Positions 48,444-61,683 of a stretch of 64,000 bases of DNA are shown here, piece by piece; the first letter of the stretch is position 1, and each line of letters opens with the position of its first letter. The notes under the pieces are model-generated. The model did not search any database. It was not told where the DNA came from and saw only the letters and a program-made list of their open reading frames with translations. The stretch is taken from the NCBI GenBank assembly GCA_003024785.1, contig PUQB01000353.1, forward strand, positions 1 to 64,000, given 5' to 3'. Position numbers and translations under genes: made by a program. This DNA is from Selaginella tamariscina. Its lineage: Eukaryota; Streptophyta; Lycopodiopsida; Selaginellales; Selaginellaceae.

Positions 48444-49476
48444 TTAAATTATCCAAAAGCTGCCATAAAATCGGCCTGCTCGTGATGCGCACCATATGTC
48501 GTCAGAAATATCTTTCCCCTCCGTACAACTGTTAAGGATACATTATTGACACGCGCACGCATCCACACACACACATGAATGCATAAGACTAGAATGTATC
48601 AATATATATGTATGTACATTATAAGTAATTATTTTGGTAATTTTCTCGGTAGCTTATGAGTACGTGCCTGAACACGTGGCAACGAGAAGCTTGTCACAGG
48701 TTGTGTGTGTGTGAGAAAGAGAGAGCGAGAACACGTGCATACTGCATGAGTATAAAACAATACCTGCGTATTAATATTAATGTGATTATTATATATGAGT
48801 GTATGTACAAATTGGGTAGAGCAGAGAAGAGTTAATTTTACATGGTAAACATTATACCTTTGAAGTGATAGTGGCTCATTCTTTGGAATAATACAAGATA
48901 GCATACACCTCTCGTATGGATCAAGTTCGACGACCTGTTAAAAAATGATTAATTAACGTTCGACACTTATTATTCACATTATGTTTTATCAAAAAATGTC
49001 ATTATGTATTCATGTATGCCATATAAACCATGAGAATGTATGAGTATGAACAGTTAACCATTTCAATATCAGGTATTAAGGAAATCCCATGAAATCCCGA
49101 TATACTCACCTTCCTACTCTCTCCTTCTTCATGTCTTTCTTGTCTTCTTCACTTTGTTTCGTACCAACAGTAATAGTTCCCATATCCTACATTTCATGAA
49201 AGAATATACTAATGTATGTAATGTTGAGATATACATACATATATATATGTACAACCACACACAAAAACAACACAACACAACACAAGCATATGAATTATAT
49301 ATGGATATTTACACATTATATTGCTTTTTATTGATATCGTTCTTACACGTCGAGAAGGTCCAGATGATTGCAAGTACCCTTATCAACCGCTCCTGATAAA
49401 GCTCGGAATCTGAATAACAAAACTATTAAACTCAGAAACACGCACGCAGACATCTGTGAGCTTATATATAATAAAC

Positions 49477-49527
<51 letters not shown>

Positions 49528-49930
49528 CATTTTCCATATATGGTATATACAGTAGATCTGTAATTGAGTGTATATAATATATATGTTTCTCCAACTATAC
49601 GAGTGTCACACATACTGTAGATACACTCAGGCATGAAAATACACGCACACGCACACGCCTCGTAGAAGAATCCTGTGATTAGTAAGCCGGATCATCAACT
49701 CTGGGTTTCACATATGAGGAAAGGCCATAAAAATGTCATCTTTATAAATCTGGAACAGGGGTAAAGCCAAGAGGCAGTTATATGCACAAGCGAATCAAAG
49801 TAAAGCCGAATAGAGAAAGCTTGCAATAGATAGAGAGACAATGTGATAACACATCTGAGGCAGCTTACCAACAAGCGATGGTGAGTATGTGAGCCGCTCC
49901 GTTACATTCTCCGTGACGCGCTGGAGATGA
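48444..49930 (-). CDS. Unrecognised small multi-exon gene
   Basis: Likely exons on the minus strand: a leader at about 49930-49870 ending in a GTAAGC donor; 49410-49343 after TTATTCAG; 49190-49111 after TGTAG, reading DMGTITVGTKQSEEDKKDMK then KERVGR; 48937-48861 after AACAG, reading VVELDPYERCMLSCIIPKNE then PLSLQ; and 48535-48444 after AACAG. All borders are GT/AG. The reading frame of the second exon and the start codon are uncertain, and the product is not recognised. An (AT)n tract of about 45 bp lies in the intron at 49481-49526. Confidence 0.4.
49481..49526. repeat. (AT)n microsatellite
   Basis: About 22 AT units within an intron of the unrecognised gene at 48444-49930. Confidence 0.9.
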
Positions 49931-50245
49931 AGAACACGAAAACCCTAGTTAATCAAGTCAAAATTTGTGTAAATCACAAGGCTTTATTACGCATATATTA
50001 ACGGTCTTCAATTTTTATTTTTTTTAAATTGCATAATTAACCTTCGATGATATTTAAAATTGAATTAAATTATCAAATGGATACAGAAAATTCTTTAAAT
50101 CAAATTAATGATATAGATAATTATCGTATATATTAAAGAAGTTTAAATAAATAATTAAAATGGAAGTTAATATGATTCATACTTTAAATTATTTACTTAA
50201 ATGAAAATATAAGTAGCATATATTATTGAAGATATAATAAAGCAC

Positions 50246-50406
50246 TGTGAGAGCTCGGAATATAGAAATGTGTATATCTATTAGTTTCAGAAACCCTAAT
50301 TATATACAAGAGCGAGTGGTCCAGATTGAATCCAATTCGACGATTATTAAAATCCACTATGCTAATAATAGTATGTGCACATGGAGCCGTACATGTGCAT
50401 CTTACA
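50246..50406 (-). repeat. 3' LTR of Ty3/gypsy element
   Basis: 161 bp, TG...CA ends (minus strand TGTAAGATGC...CTCTCACA). It matches 54941-55097 with about nine substitutions and a few small indels. On the minus strand it is preceded by the polypurine tract GAGAGGAGGGGATGA (50407-50421). Confidence 0.85.
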
Positions 50407-50593
50407 TCATCCCCTCCTCTCGGAAGAGTGTAAGTTGGTTAGGGTTCTCTTGTAAATGGGCCCGATTTGGAGAGAATATCAGGAAGAGTACTGGTGGATC
50501 TGTAGGCAACACAACTTGTTCCTGTTGCACAAAATGCTTCAACCGTTACACATGTACAATCTCCGGAGGATCGGCTGAATGTCGTGCCGAATC

Positions 50594-53500
50594 TCATAAA
50601 CCTGTGGCCCTACTTGCCGTAGCACTCGATACGGCCTTTCCACTAGGAAGGAGACTCTTAGCTAAACCACGTACCGTAAGCTTGGGAAAACGAACCAACA
50701 CCAGTTCATCAACCTTGTACTCCGTAGGAGGACGATGATGCGAGTTGTAGCGTTGTTGTTGTCCTACTTGTACGCGGCCCAAGTGTTCTGCTGACTCCGC
50801 ACGAACCAATGGAAGAATGCTCGTCAGATACCGATCCCATGACCTAGCATCAGCAGCTCGCGGTAACCGAGAAGGCAAACCCAACTCCGTTGGCAACACC
50901 GGGTCATGACCATACAAGAGCTTATATGGGGAAGTACCAATGGAACTTTGAACTCCAGTGACATAAGCATATCGGAGAGACGGCAGATAACCATCCCAAT
51001 CCGAATGTTGAAAGTTCACATACTTCGCGATCATCCCTTGAAGGTTCTGACGAGCCGTTCCACTAAACCATCCGTCTGAGGATGATAAGCACTTGTGAAA
51101 GTGTGGTGTATCCTAGTCGAGACGTCAAAACATGAAATGCCTCAGCCATAAATGCGGACCATTATCCGAGAGAATTCGCTCCGGACAAGAATGCTGAAAC
51201 ACGACCCGATTCAGGAGAAACTGACCAACAGCAGAAGCAGTCGCACTAGCAAGAGCACCAACTTCTACCCAACGAGTTAGGTAATCAGAAGCAATAATAA
51301 CGTACTCGTTACCAAGTTGACCGCGGAAAAGGTCCCATCAAATCAAATGCCACCAATTCAAACGGACGAGAAACTGCAATTGACTCCAACCGTCCTTCCG
51401 AAGCACATGGGGGAGTATTGCGAGCTTGGCACCACACACAGCTACGCACATACCGAATCACATCTCCTCGCAACTCCGGCCAATAGAAAGATCTGCGCAG
51501 CTTCTCCATCACCCGACGATGTCCCATGTGCCCGCCAAGAATAGGAGAGTCATGGTAAGCATGGAGGAAGCGTGGAATGAAGATTGAAGGCACCACCAAC
51601 CGCAAAGGATCATCTGGATCAGTCCCCACAAAATAAAGAAGGTCATCCTGAAGGCGATACTGTGAATGTAAATGCCTGAAAGGCAAGTCATCAGCAAGTG
51701 ATGCAGGATTCTCAAACCCATCACGAAGCCTTCGAATCCACGGCTCAACCTTTTGAGCTTCCCGAACCTCATCCAAAGACGGCAAATCTAACTCTGCATT
51801 CTGCGGACACTGAACGTCAAGCACAGCAACTGCTGATGGTACGGAATCTTCATCCAAAAAGTCCACTGAAGCTGGAACAACTGGTTCCTCTGGGGCAACA
51901 GAAGAGAGAGAAGGTGGAAGAGGAGCCCGAGAAAGAGCATCAGCATCAGCCATGGAACTCCTGGATGAACAACTTCAAAGTCGTAAATTTGAAGTTTCAA
52001 GGCCCACCGAGCAGTACGCCCAATCAAATTCTTCCGCTTCAACAACGAAGTGACTGCTGCATGATCGCCTTCCAACAACGTCCGCGAACCATGCAAGTAG
52101 GCATGGAGCTTCTCAAAACCCCAAACTGCTGCTAGACACTCCTTTTCAGTCGTGGAGTAATTCACCTCTGCTGGCTGCAATGTACGGCTGATGTACGCAA
52201 TGGGATGTCGTTGGCCAGGAACACTCGTACTCTCCTGCATCAATACACCCCCGAGGCCGATGTCAGAAGCATCTACACGCAAGATGAAAGGACGGGTGTA
52301 ATCCGGGTACGCCAAAACTGGAGGAGTCGTCAACAACTCTTTGAGATCTGCAAATGCCTGCTTGCAATCCTTAGACCAAACAAAAGAAGTCATTGACGAT
52401 TTCAACAACGCGCGCAACGGTGCAGTACGATCTGAAAGATGATCCACAAAACGACCCAGATATTGTACCTTGCCAAGAAAGCGTTGCACATCATTCACAC
52501 ACTTTGGCGTAGGGAACTTCAAAACTGCAACTAGTTTGTCAGGATCGACTTGCAAACCTTCACGTGAAATGCGATAACCCAGATAAGTGGTGTCCTTTGA
52601 TCCAAACACACACTTAGATGGCTTCAACTTCAAACCAACTTCCCGCAGCGATCCAAAACCTTACGTACATCACCGACATGCTCCTCCCACGTTCCATCCG
52701 AATGGATCAAAACATCATCGATGAAATCGGCAGTCACCTCCGGCATGTCGCAAAGAACCTCGTCCATCATACGCTGGAAAGTTGCTGGAGCATTGCTCAA
52801 ACCGAAAGGCATCACCAGGAACTCGTACAGGCCAAATGGTGTCCGAAAAGCAGTCTTGGGAATGTCCATGTCAGCCATCGGAACTTGCCAATATCCAGAT
52901 GCGAGATCTAACTTGGTGAACCAACGGCTCCGCCCCAGTCGATCCAAAAGGTCTGCAGTATGAGGAAGTGGGTACACATCTGAGACGGTTACCTCATTTA
53001 ACGGGCGATAGTCAATGCAGAATCGAACGCTCCCATCAGGCTTCGTCACAAGGTGAGGTTCGCACGCCCAAGGACTTCGAGACTTCCGGATAACACCCTT
53101 CTCCAACATCTCTTTGACATTCGCTCGTAAGATCTTGAGCTCCTTTGGTGACGACGCCGAACAGGTACCTTGATTGGCCTAGCTTCTCCAGTTGGAATAG
53201 GGTGGCGTGTCGCAATCTTGGCCCCAGATGACAAGTCGAAGTTGAAAAGATCAGCATACTCCTTCTTGAGTTGATCAACAACTACAGCACGACGATCATC
53301 TGATGGATCCAAGAAGAAAGGAAGAGCATGAAGGGAAAATGGTTGGAAATAGGGTGAGACAAAAGTGATGGAAGCAGAGGTGGAAGCAGATGGACGAAGT
53401 GGAATAGAAGTAAGAGGAATGGAAGAAAGACGAGGGAGAGTCAAACAAGGGGGAGACTTTTCAAAGTCACACTTGGCATGATTGCGAGTTAACCAATCCA

Positions 53501-53850
53501 TACCAAGAATAAGGTGAAAAGCTTGACTCGGCACCACCCGCAAAGATTGAAGCTCGAGCTCACATCATCCACACGAACAACAATGTCCACTTCATCCGCG
53601 AACAAGCATGAGTATGTCCGTTGCCGTACAGAATGAAGACTGGTTCTACCGCACGACGCAAATGAAGGCTGCAACGTGTAGCAACAGATTGAGAAACAGA
53701 GGACAAACTTGAACCTGTATCCACCAACACTGAAAGGAAAACAGGACGTGGCGTGTGATTAAACGAGCTTGAAAAGTGAAAACCGGATGATTTGGTGCCG
53801 AGTGAACCCCTTGATGATACTCCCGAAAGAAAGATGGAGGGGTCACTAAT
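50594..53850 (-). pseudogene. pol polyprotein (protease, RT, RNase H, integrase), frame interrupted
   Basis: In order on the minus strand: protease with VFLSVLVDTGSSLSSVSQ (about 53730) and FHLILGMDWLTRN (about 53510); reverse transcriptase with WACEPHLVTKPDGSVRFCID, FTKLDLASGYWQVPM, MPFGLSNAPATFQRMM and the active site DFIDDVLIHSDG (53110-52640); connection/RNase H with KLKPSKCVFGSKDTTYLGYR, FILRVDASDIGLGGVLMQES and NYSTTEKECLAAVWGFEKLH (52633-52060); integrase zinc motif HAYHDSPILGGHMGHRRV ... CVWC and first catalytic Asp in VAFDLMGPFP (51620-51310), then the C-terminal GTSPYKLLYGHDPVLP region (to 50594). Frame changes near 53100, 51950 and 51300 separate the blocks. No chromodomain is recognised. 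Confidence 0.85.
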
Positions 53851-53872
53851 TTATTCGCACGAGGACCCTCCT

Positions 53873-54828
53873 CTACTCGTGCGATTCGTCGTTTCCCGGA
53901 AGATCCACCGCATCACAACCTTCCACTGCAGCAGCACCAACCGGACGTTGTTGACGCCATGGCCTCCATCCTGGAAATGGGGGACGCCAATCGGGAAACC
54001 GTTGACAGCGCCGATACGTGTGTCCAACCTCATCACATGCCCAACAACGAACTGCACGTCCACGTCCTCGTCCACGGGCCCCACCTTGTGCTGGTACACG
54101 AGCGGCAACAGCCTCAACCTCCATCGGAGCAGGTCCATCCCCAACATGAGTGGAACAGAGCACGTGAAGGCGCAAGTGGGAGAGGTGACGACTCATATCG
54201 TTGTGCCAGCCTCAAAGCATCGTCAAGAGTCACTGGAGCTAGTGCATGCACAAGCCCCACAAGGTCTTGACGAAGTGCTGGCCACAACATACCTAACTTG
54301 ATGCGTTCCGACATGTTAGGTTCTGCACGCAGCAAAAGGCTTCGAAAGCGAACACCAAACTGCATCACCGACTCAGATGGCTCCTGACGAATACGATGCA
54401 ACTGCTGAAAAGCATCATCACAGTCGTCCGCATGCCCAAATGCACGTTTGAAGATCTCTGGAAGAATATTCCAATCTCCACGAGTTGCAACGTCCAGACC
54501 ATTGTACCACTGCAACGCCGTCCCTTGAAGACAAGTAGGAAACTCGCGCAAACACTGAGCACCGTCCCACGAATGATATGTGGCAACCACAATGAAGTGG
54601 TCAAACCAATGGTACACATCATCTCCAGGATTTCCGCGAAAGAAATCCGGCGGACACGGGGGTTTGCAACATGAGTAGGAGGAGTACCCTGGCTGTGAAT
54701 GCTGCCATCAACTGAGAATGATTGTTCAGTTGCACACGCATGGCATCCAACAACTGCATGAGTAACTGCTCCACAGACAAGGGATTTGCCTGTTGTGGAT
54801 TCATGGACGAAGAAGAGACAAAATCCAC
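53873..54828 (-). pseudogene. gag of the Ty3/gypsy element, frame interrupted
   Basis: Starts near MNPQQANPLSVEQLLMQLLD at about 54806. The retrotransposon gag core follows (FDHFIVVATYHSWDG, GTALQWYNGLDVATRGDW, FKRAFGHADDCDDAFQQLHR, SVMQFGVRFRSLLLRAEPNM). The nucleocapsid zinc knuckle is CWACDEVGHTYRRC near 54040, the CX2CX4HX4C pattern. Frame shifts occur near 54660 and 54130. Confidence 0.8.
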
Positions 54829-54940
54829 AAGAAAGGAATAGATCTAGACAATGGAAAAGCTAGACCTAAGAAGACAAGAAAAAAGACACAAATCCGAGCA
54901 CTCCGTAGGGACAATTAGAGGTGCCCCTCACCTCCACCAA

Positions 54941-55097
54941 TGTGAGAGCTCGGAATATAGAAATGTGTATATCCATTAGTTCAGAAACCCTAACTTATAT
55001 ACAAGAGCGAGTGGTCCAGATTGAATCCAATCCGACGGCTATCAAAATCCACTACGCTAATAATATGTGCACATGCAGCCGTACATGTGGATCTTAC
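54941..55097 (-). repeat. 5' LTR of Ty3/gypsy element
   Basis: About 157 bp. On the minus strand the region just inside it (54939-54920) reads TGGTGGAGGTGAGGGGCACC; the leading TGG fits a tRNA primer-binding site, but it is not the common initiator-Met type site. Confidence 0.85.
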
Positions 55098-56101
55098 GCA
55101 CGATAGATGTAAAATTTAAAATTTAAAGATTATTTAAATCGTTCAATTAGAACATATATTTAAAATATACTTTGTTATTATTAGTACGCAAACTCTCTTA
55201 CCACACATCCACTAGATGATTTTTAAGATTTTAATAATGTGAAAAATTGAGTTAGTAATATCATATGTGTAAGATATGATATGACAACAAGCTTGTTGAC
55301 AAGTTCACGTTTTTCACACAGTTTAATTTAATTTTTATATAATTAAAAATTCTACAAACAAAGTTTAAGGTTAAATAAAATCTATAATGTTTATATAATT
55401 AAAAATTTTATAACAAAGATTAAGGCTAAATAAAATCTATAATTTATATAATTAAAATTTTTATAAACAAAGCTTAAGGCTAAATAAAATCTAAGATGGA
55501 CTTCCATTTTAAACACAGTATATAATTAATCTATTTTAAATAATTTCTTAAATGAAGTGTAGAGTTAAAACAAAATCTAAATTTAATCAAGCCTAAACAT
55601 AAATTATTATTAAGATACTCTTATTTTCTTACATTTAAACGTTTCAATTGAAAGCAAATGTATGCCATCAATACGATGACGGTATTGAATATTAGACTTC
55701 CATTAATATATTTACCTTAAATAAATTAAAATTTTAGATATTATATATATATATATATAATTATTATTATTAATCTTTAAGGTTGTTGGCAGAAGGTGTT
55801 TCACAGCGTTCTTCACATAACATTGATATATACTAATAAAGCTCTTCAAGCTTCGGTTGAAATATACAGACTCACATACTATATGTATATCACACACACA
55901 CACATGTGTGTGTGTGTGCGCTCTCTATAGTTAAATTTGTTTAGGTAAATGTAAATATATATTACATTATTTAAGTAAATATTTCTTAACTCTGCAAGTT
56001 TATAATTCTACTTACATAATAACTGATATATAATACTATATGCCATTATATATGCATCTTTAAAATATATACATAGATTAAAAAATTTGTAGACAATACA
56101 A
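55098..56101. other. AT-rich intergenic region with a threefold ~62-bp repeat
   Basis: At about 55335-55495 a unit containing TATATAATTAAAAATT, ACAAAG and TTAAGGCTAAATAAAATCTA is repeated three times in direct order. No coding exon is seen in the region. Confidence 0.5.
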
Positions 56102-58093
56102 TCAAAAGCCAATCCGACCTAGTGCGAAATAAGTGGCTACGAAACTAAAACAGAAACCTACTCCACACATTACTATGAAATCTGCATGTATAGCATTTGT
56201 GCCATGCTGCTCAACGTGAGGGACCTTGTCATAGGTCGGAGCACTGCAGTTGTCCAATGGAGGTCCACACAAGTTATTACCTTCAAAAGTTGAACTTGGG
56301 AACGTCGAAAACAGTGATGACGGGGGGATCTTCCCTGAGAGGTGGTTGTACGACAAGTCCAAAGCTGTTAAGAAGGGAAGAGAACCGACTGAACTTGGAA
56401 TCTCACCAGTGAGATCGTTATGTGAGAGGTTGAGCATTAAGAGCTCCTTAGCATTTCCCAAACTGAATGGAATTCTGCCGCTAACCACTCAAGTCCAAAA
56501 CTTGCAACCTGCTCATACATCAGGTATCTGTCCGTGTAACAAATCAATGGTAGTTGGCAAGGCAAATCCACAACAACAGACTCGGCGCTCTTATTATAGA
56601 GCAACACATTCTGGAAAAGACCAGATATGCTGGCTGGAATATCTCCAGTGAAGCTGTTGTATGAGAAATCCAATGCCCTCAAATTGGTCATGCTGGGTAG
56701 CCACTCAGGAATCCCTCCGGAGAACTTATTGTTGCATAGAAATAAAAACTGGAGAGACTGAAGCTCCGCCAACACTGCAGGAATTTCTCCCGAGAGATTA
56801 TTATACCCACATCTAGCCCAAGCAATGACTTCATGTTCTTGTAAGTGTTGGGGATGGTACCAACAAGCATGTTATTAGAGAGTGATATCATGAGCAGGCT
56901 GGGAAGATCTCCAAAACTGCTTGGTAATGTCCCGTTGAAACTGTTCATTTCCAGATATAAAACTTGCAGTTTGGAACAGTTGGATAGCTTGGACGGGATT
57001 GCGCCAGAAAGATAGTTCCCATTCAACACTAGCCGACGGAGAAGAGTAAGGTATGGGACCACTCAGTGAGTTGTCATTAAGCCAGAGCTCCTCCAGCAGC
57101 GACCAGTTACCAATCTCAGGTGGAATTTGGCCAGTGAAATTGTTCTTATACAAGAATAATGACTGCAACTTAGTAAAACTCCCGGGATCAAACTCAAGCC
57201 AGCCTGATAGTTTGTTATCCCCAACACTCAATACGGAAAGCTCTGGAAGCCTTCCCAGGCTTGGAGGGATCCCTCCACTGAAGTTATTACTTGAAAGCTC
57301 AAGGTAAGAAAGACCAGAGCAGTTGTTCAAAGCTGGTATTTCCCCAACAAAGTTGTTTCCGACAGAATCAGCTGTTTAAGATTTCTCAACTGCCCAACCA
57401 AACGAATTTCAAATCACTGTACAACAACAAATTTACTTACAACCGAATTCGCTGGCCCAAACACTTCATTTGGAATGATCCCTCCAAGCTCGTTATTAGA
57501 GAGATTAAGAACTTGTATATTGGAATGAAATCGTGAGAGGGAGCCGTTAAACTCGTTATAACTGAGGTCTAAGACTCTAAACTGGACATTGTTCTCAAGT
57601 AATTGAAAGACAAGTTGAGAAAATGCAAGGAACTAAATCTAGGAAATCTACCACTCAAGAAATTATTGCTTAGATCTAAAGACTCTAAAGCCATCAGAGA
57701 GCTAGGGAGACTGTCTGGTAGCTTATGTAGTGAGTTTGACTTAAGATTGAGTAGTTTGAGGCTGTTGCTTTTCTCAGAAATGCAGCTTTGTACAATTGAA
57801 ATGGCATTCTGTGCAAGGTTGATGCTAACTAAGAAAGGTAGTCCATTCCAAACAGAGTTGAGTGTACCTTTCAAGCTGTGGTTTACCAAGCTTTTGCTTT
57901 CAACGTGACCATCTGAATTCCAATATATGCCTTGCCATTGTTTGATATGTGTTGCGCATGAGATGTTTAACCCATATCTCAGTAATAATAAGGCTTCATT
58001 TTCATTGTCAATTACTGGACATTGCATATGAGACCATGATAAATTGACAATGAAAATCGTAAATATCATCAATGAATTCAGTGTTGTGAGCAT
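56102..58093 (-). CDS. LRR receptor-like protein (RLP) without kinase, frame interrupted
   Basis: RLPs are plasma-membrane proteins with extracellular leucine-rich repeats and a short cytoplasmic tail that signal in defence or development with partner kinases. The ATG at 58093 opens a signal peptide (MLTTLNSLMIFTIFIVNLSW). An N-terminal cap (NENEALLLLRYGLNISCATH) follows, then plant-type repeats of about 24 residues: LESLDLSNNFLSGRFPRFSS, LSYLELSSNNFSGGIPPSLG, LQSLFLYKNNFTGQIPPEIG, LRRLVLNGNYLSGAIPSKLS, LNLSHNDLTGEIPSSVGSLP. After FEGNNLCGPPLDNCS, the usual C-terminal cap, one membrane helix (FIVMCGVGFCFSFVATYFAL) and a tail of only a few residues end the protein. No kinase domain follows. 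The frame breaks near 57560, 57360, 57060, 56810 and 56480, which may be assembly indels or real decay. Confidence 0.83.
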
Positions 58094-58354
58094 GATGATC
58101 ACTAACCTTTTGTATTCAGTAGCAAAATTTGTACAACAATGGCAGATTATATATCGAGAGTAACGATGATGTCCTTGTGAGATGTAGTATTCATTACAAC
58201 TCATATGGTTAGAAATATTAAAAAAAACTAACTTCCAAATATTATAAAATTTTGAGCATATGTCATCACATGCACATATGAAGGGACAGGTGTCATTGAC
58301 TTCTTTTTTTTGATAAATTTGATAACAGGAATGATAAAATGCTGCATCGTGCAT

Positions 58355-58913
58355 AACCCAAACAAATTATAATTAAAAATATAAGATTCTATCTATTTAT
58401 GTAATATAGAAAGAATATGCCTATGATCTAAATAGAATATCTATCTTTCTGAATAACTAAACCATAATTAAATACTAAATTTTTGTTTCTTGCATAATGT
58501 AAGTCTGTTGAGGGTTTTATGAACACGGTTGACATACCTTGTAGGAATAGGAGACCTATAATCACATCATCGCATCCAGGTAGCATGTGGAAGAGTACAT
58601 GGTATTCTTTGCATCCCACAGCCAAGCAGGACTTCATGGTGCCATGTCTGTAAGGCTACAAAGGTGAGTGTGTATGTAACTATTCTTCAAATACATACAT
58701 ACATACACACATTGAGTTGCATATCTATACCACACCTACCATAGGTTTATGTATAAAGAAGAGGCTTACACTAGGTTGTGCCTATAATGTAACCACGAGG
58801 GTTCAGAATGAAACTTAGCCTTTAATAATGATTTTACGCTGGAAAAGCAGAGTGTGTGTGTGTTTGTGTATGTGTGTGTGAGGGAAAGAGAACACATACA
58901 TGCAAGTGATGGA
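58355..58913. other. Spacer between the RLP and SAC3B genes
   Basis: Mostly non-coding. A minus-strand open piece at 58637-58512 (CLAVGCKEYHVLFHMLPGCD, then DVIIGLLFLQG, followed by a GTATG donor) faintly resembles a retropepsin C-terminus or could be an upstream exon of the RLP gene; not assignable. Confidence 0.3.
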
Positions 58914-59583
58914 TCACACACCAAAGTACTGTTGTAGCTTCCCGTTGATGCTAACTTGAGCACGCTCGCAACGCTCCAGAAGCTCTTCAAACGTCTTGTA
59001 ACTCTGTGTGCACGACTTATATGGTGAGGGTGACAGGGATACGCCCGTCTCGGAGCATAAATCATGCACGAAGTCTGTAATTATCACCGCACTAGAATCT
59101 GAGATGTTCTGATGTGTTGAATGATTTGCCATGTAAAGTAATCCTGGATTAGGAACTTGTTCCTGCATTAAAATATTTTAAACACACGCACACACAACAC
59201 ATCTATATTTAGAAATACACGTCATATTATGATAAACATATGTTAACTAGTATCACCATAAAGCGCATGTTCGTCACAGAGGTTAAGTTATAATATATTA
59301 AAACTGTTTATTCATTATGTTTTGTGTGTGTGGAGAGAGAGAGAGAGAGAGAGACCTCACTGGATAGTTCTCCTCCCTTGTCTGCTTAGAAGCTCGTGTG
59401 ATATAAATGACTTCTGGATCTTCCAATGACTCGTTTCTACGTAAAATATGAATTAGAATTATATGGACAAATGATGTTTTATGGGGTTTAATGTTATTAC
59501 TCGCGCGTACACACAGTTGTCGGGTTAACATACACATACCAGAATATATATTGCATGGACATAGAGAATGCATATCATCATAA

Positions 59584-59653
<70 letters not shown>

Positions 59654-61590
59654 GTCAGCTCCAAGAACAGCAACCCTGCTTGCATCGAGCTTCTCGTTCA
59701 ACTCTTTAACCAACATCTCCAGATTTGCTTCCGCTTCTGTGGCTGGCAACACTATTTGTTCTTCCCATGAACTCTTTACATTTCCATAAGCTGCTGTTGT
59801 TCTCCACTTTGAATAATTTCCAGCTCCCGCTTTATCAAAAACTCGGCCTCTTTATCAACTTCTGGAAGTTTTATTTAATGTTAGCATACACACACACATG
59901 CACACACGTAATGGTGATATTAAATAAAACTCTACCTTGATCTTGCATTATGTCGAGAGCTTCTTCGGCTTCCTCATCCTGACCTTCAATGGAGCTCAAT
60001 ACTTCCTCTTTGATTCTATCCGGGACATCCAGTTTGGTTTCTGTGAGAGGAATTAGTCTAAAGATTAGAACAAAGGACGACCCATGGACATACAATTTGT
60101 GCATGTGTTATATCTTCATGATTAGTTCTCATTTTATATATAATGCTTCATTGAACCTATACATATGCAGTAGATCAAGGATATGATACCAATATTATGT
60201 ATAATGACACATATAATATACATATACATACATACATACAGATCGACACAGAGAGATAGATCCATATGTATTTACGCATATAATACCTTCGTTTCATGCG
60301 AGCAATATATATCAGTTGTGAGTAAGAACATAGATATTATACCTCTCTATAGATGTAAGCAGGAATATCTATGCACGTACATAACAATTATAATGATACC
60401 TGAAGGGTCCATATGTGTAAGTCGTGTTGCAACTCTGACAATCGTCTCATAGTCATCCAATTTGTCCTCGAGAAACGTTTTCGACTCGAACTTCCTTGAA
60501 ATATGTACTTTAAGGGCTCGTTGTTAAGACGCATCAATCTTGTGAAAAATATGCTGCGAAATACCCTCCACCAATCCGTAACAAGCTTGCAGCCTGGGAA
60601 TATGACGTAATAAATATTATATACAAACATGTGGCGTACGTATTATTATACAAACTATGTACCCATCCAATAATGCATGTATATTACCTTCTTCTGACCA
60701 GCTGAGGCGCACTGAGCTATCCAAGATGCTTTGGGTAGCATGCATGGTGTATAATGGAGCAAAGTCTCCGAGACCTTTCATGTAATTTTCCATGGTGGCT
60801 AGCAACGCGTTATATTCCATTCTCACGCTCTCCAGCAATTCAGACCTGTGTAAAGATATGTTAATTGTGTACGTGCGCGTGTCACTTTTTCTTTTAATTT
60901 ATTTATGTTGAAGGAGAATTTGTTGTGTGTGTATCACATTTATGTGTTTATACATATGCACAAAAGCAGAATGTATATCATTAAAATGACTATGTACATT
61001 GTCACATAAAAATGTGCCAGAGAAAACCAGTATAATCATAGTTTATACACTGGTTTGAATGGAATATGACCGTAGGATAGACAAATGAAAGAGAGAAGCA
61101 AAAAAAGTGTGGAATTTCAGCAGTACAAGTAACATTGCAAACAATATGTTACACATAACAAAATCACACACATTGATGCAGATATTATGTATATCTATGT
61201 ACTAATATGTATAGAAGATATGCATAACTGTGTTTTACGGTGACAAGTTACCTTTGCATTTGTAACGTGCTCGTAAGAGGAAATTGCGGGAGGCGACAGC
61301 GATCTAGAGTATCCAAAACGGGTCTTAAGCGTTCCATAGAATTCCATCCAATATGAGGAACACCATAAAGTTCTTCACCAACGCCTTCAATCTCGGGAGG
61401 CGGCCAATGGCGAGGATTGCTCCTGGCAGCATTTAGAATCTCCGCCGCAGATCTTTCAATTGCAATATTGAACCCGCTGACAAGGTCTGTTGGTCCAAGT
61501 TCCAATTTCCCACCTTCGCAGAAAAACGTTAGTAGCACACACACACACACACACACAGATATATATATATATATATATAGAGAGAGATAG

Positions 61591-61683
<93 letters not shown>

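Larger units (their letters stand above)
50246..55097 (-). mobile_element. Ty3/gypsy LTR retrotransposon, degraded
   Basis: A 4.85-kb element read from the minus strand: short LTRs of about 160 bp, gag with CCHC knuckle, then protease, reverse transcriptase, RNase H and integrase in the Ty3/gypsy order. GCAC lies before the left end and after the right end and may be the target-site duplication. LTR divergence of about 6% and several frame breaks point to an old, inactive copy. Confidence 0.9.

Noticed and set aside
50246..55097. Endogenous pararetrovirus
   Set aside because: LTRs, polypurine tract, CCHC gag and a downstream integrase place it in Ty3/gypsy retrotransposons; no movement or coat protein was seen.
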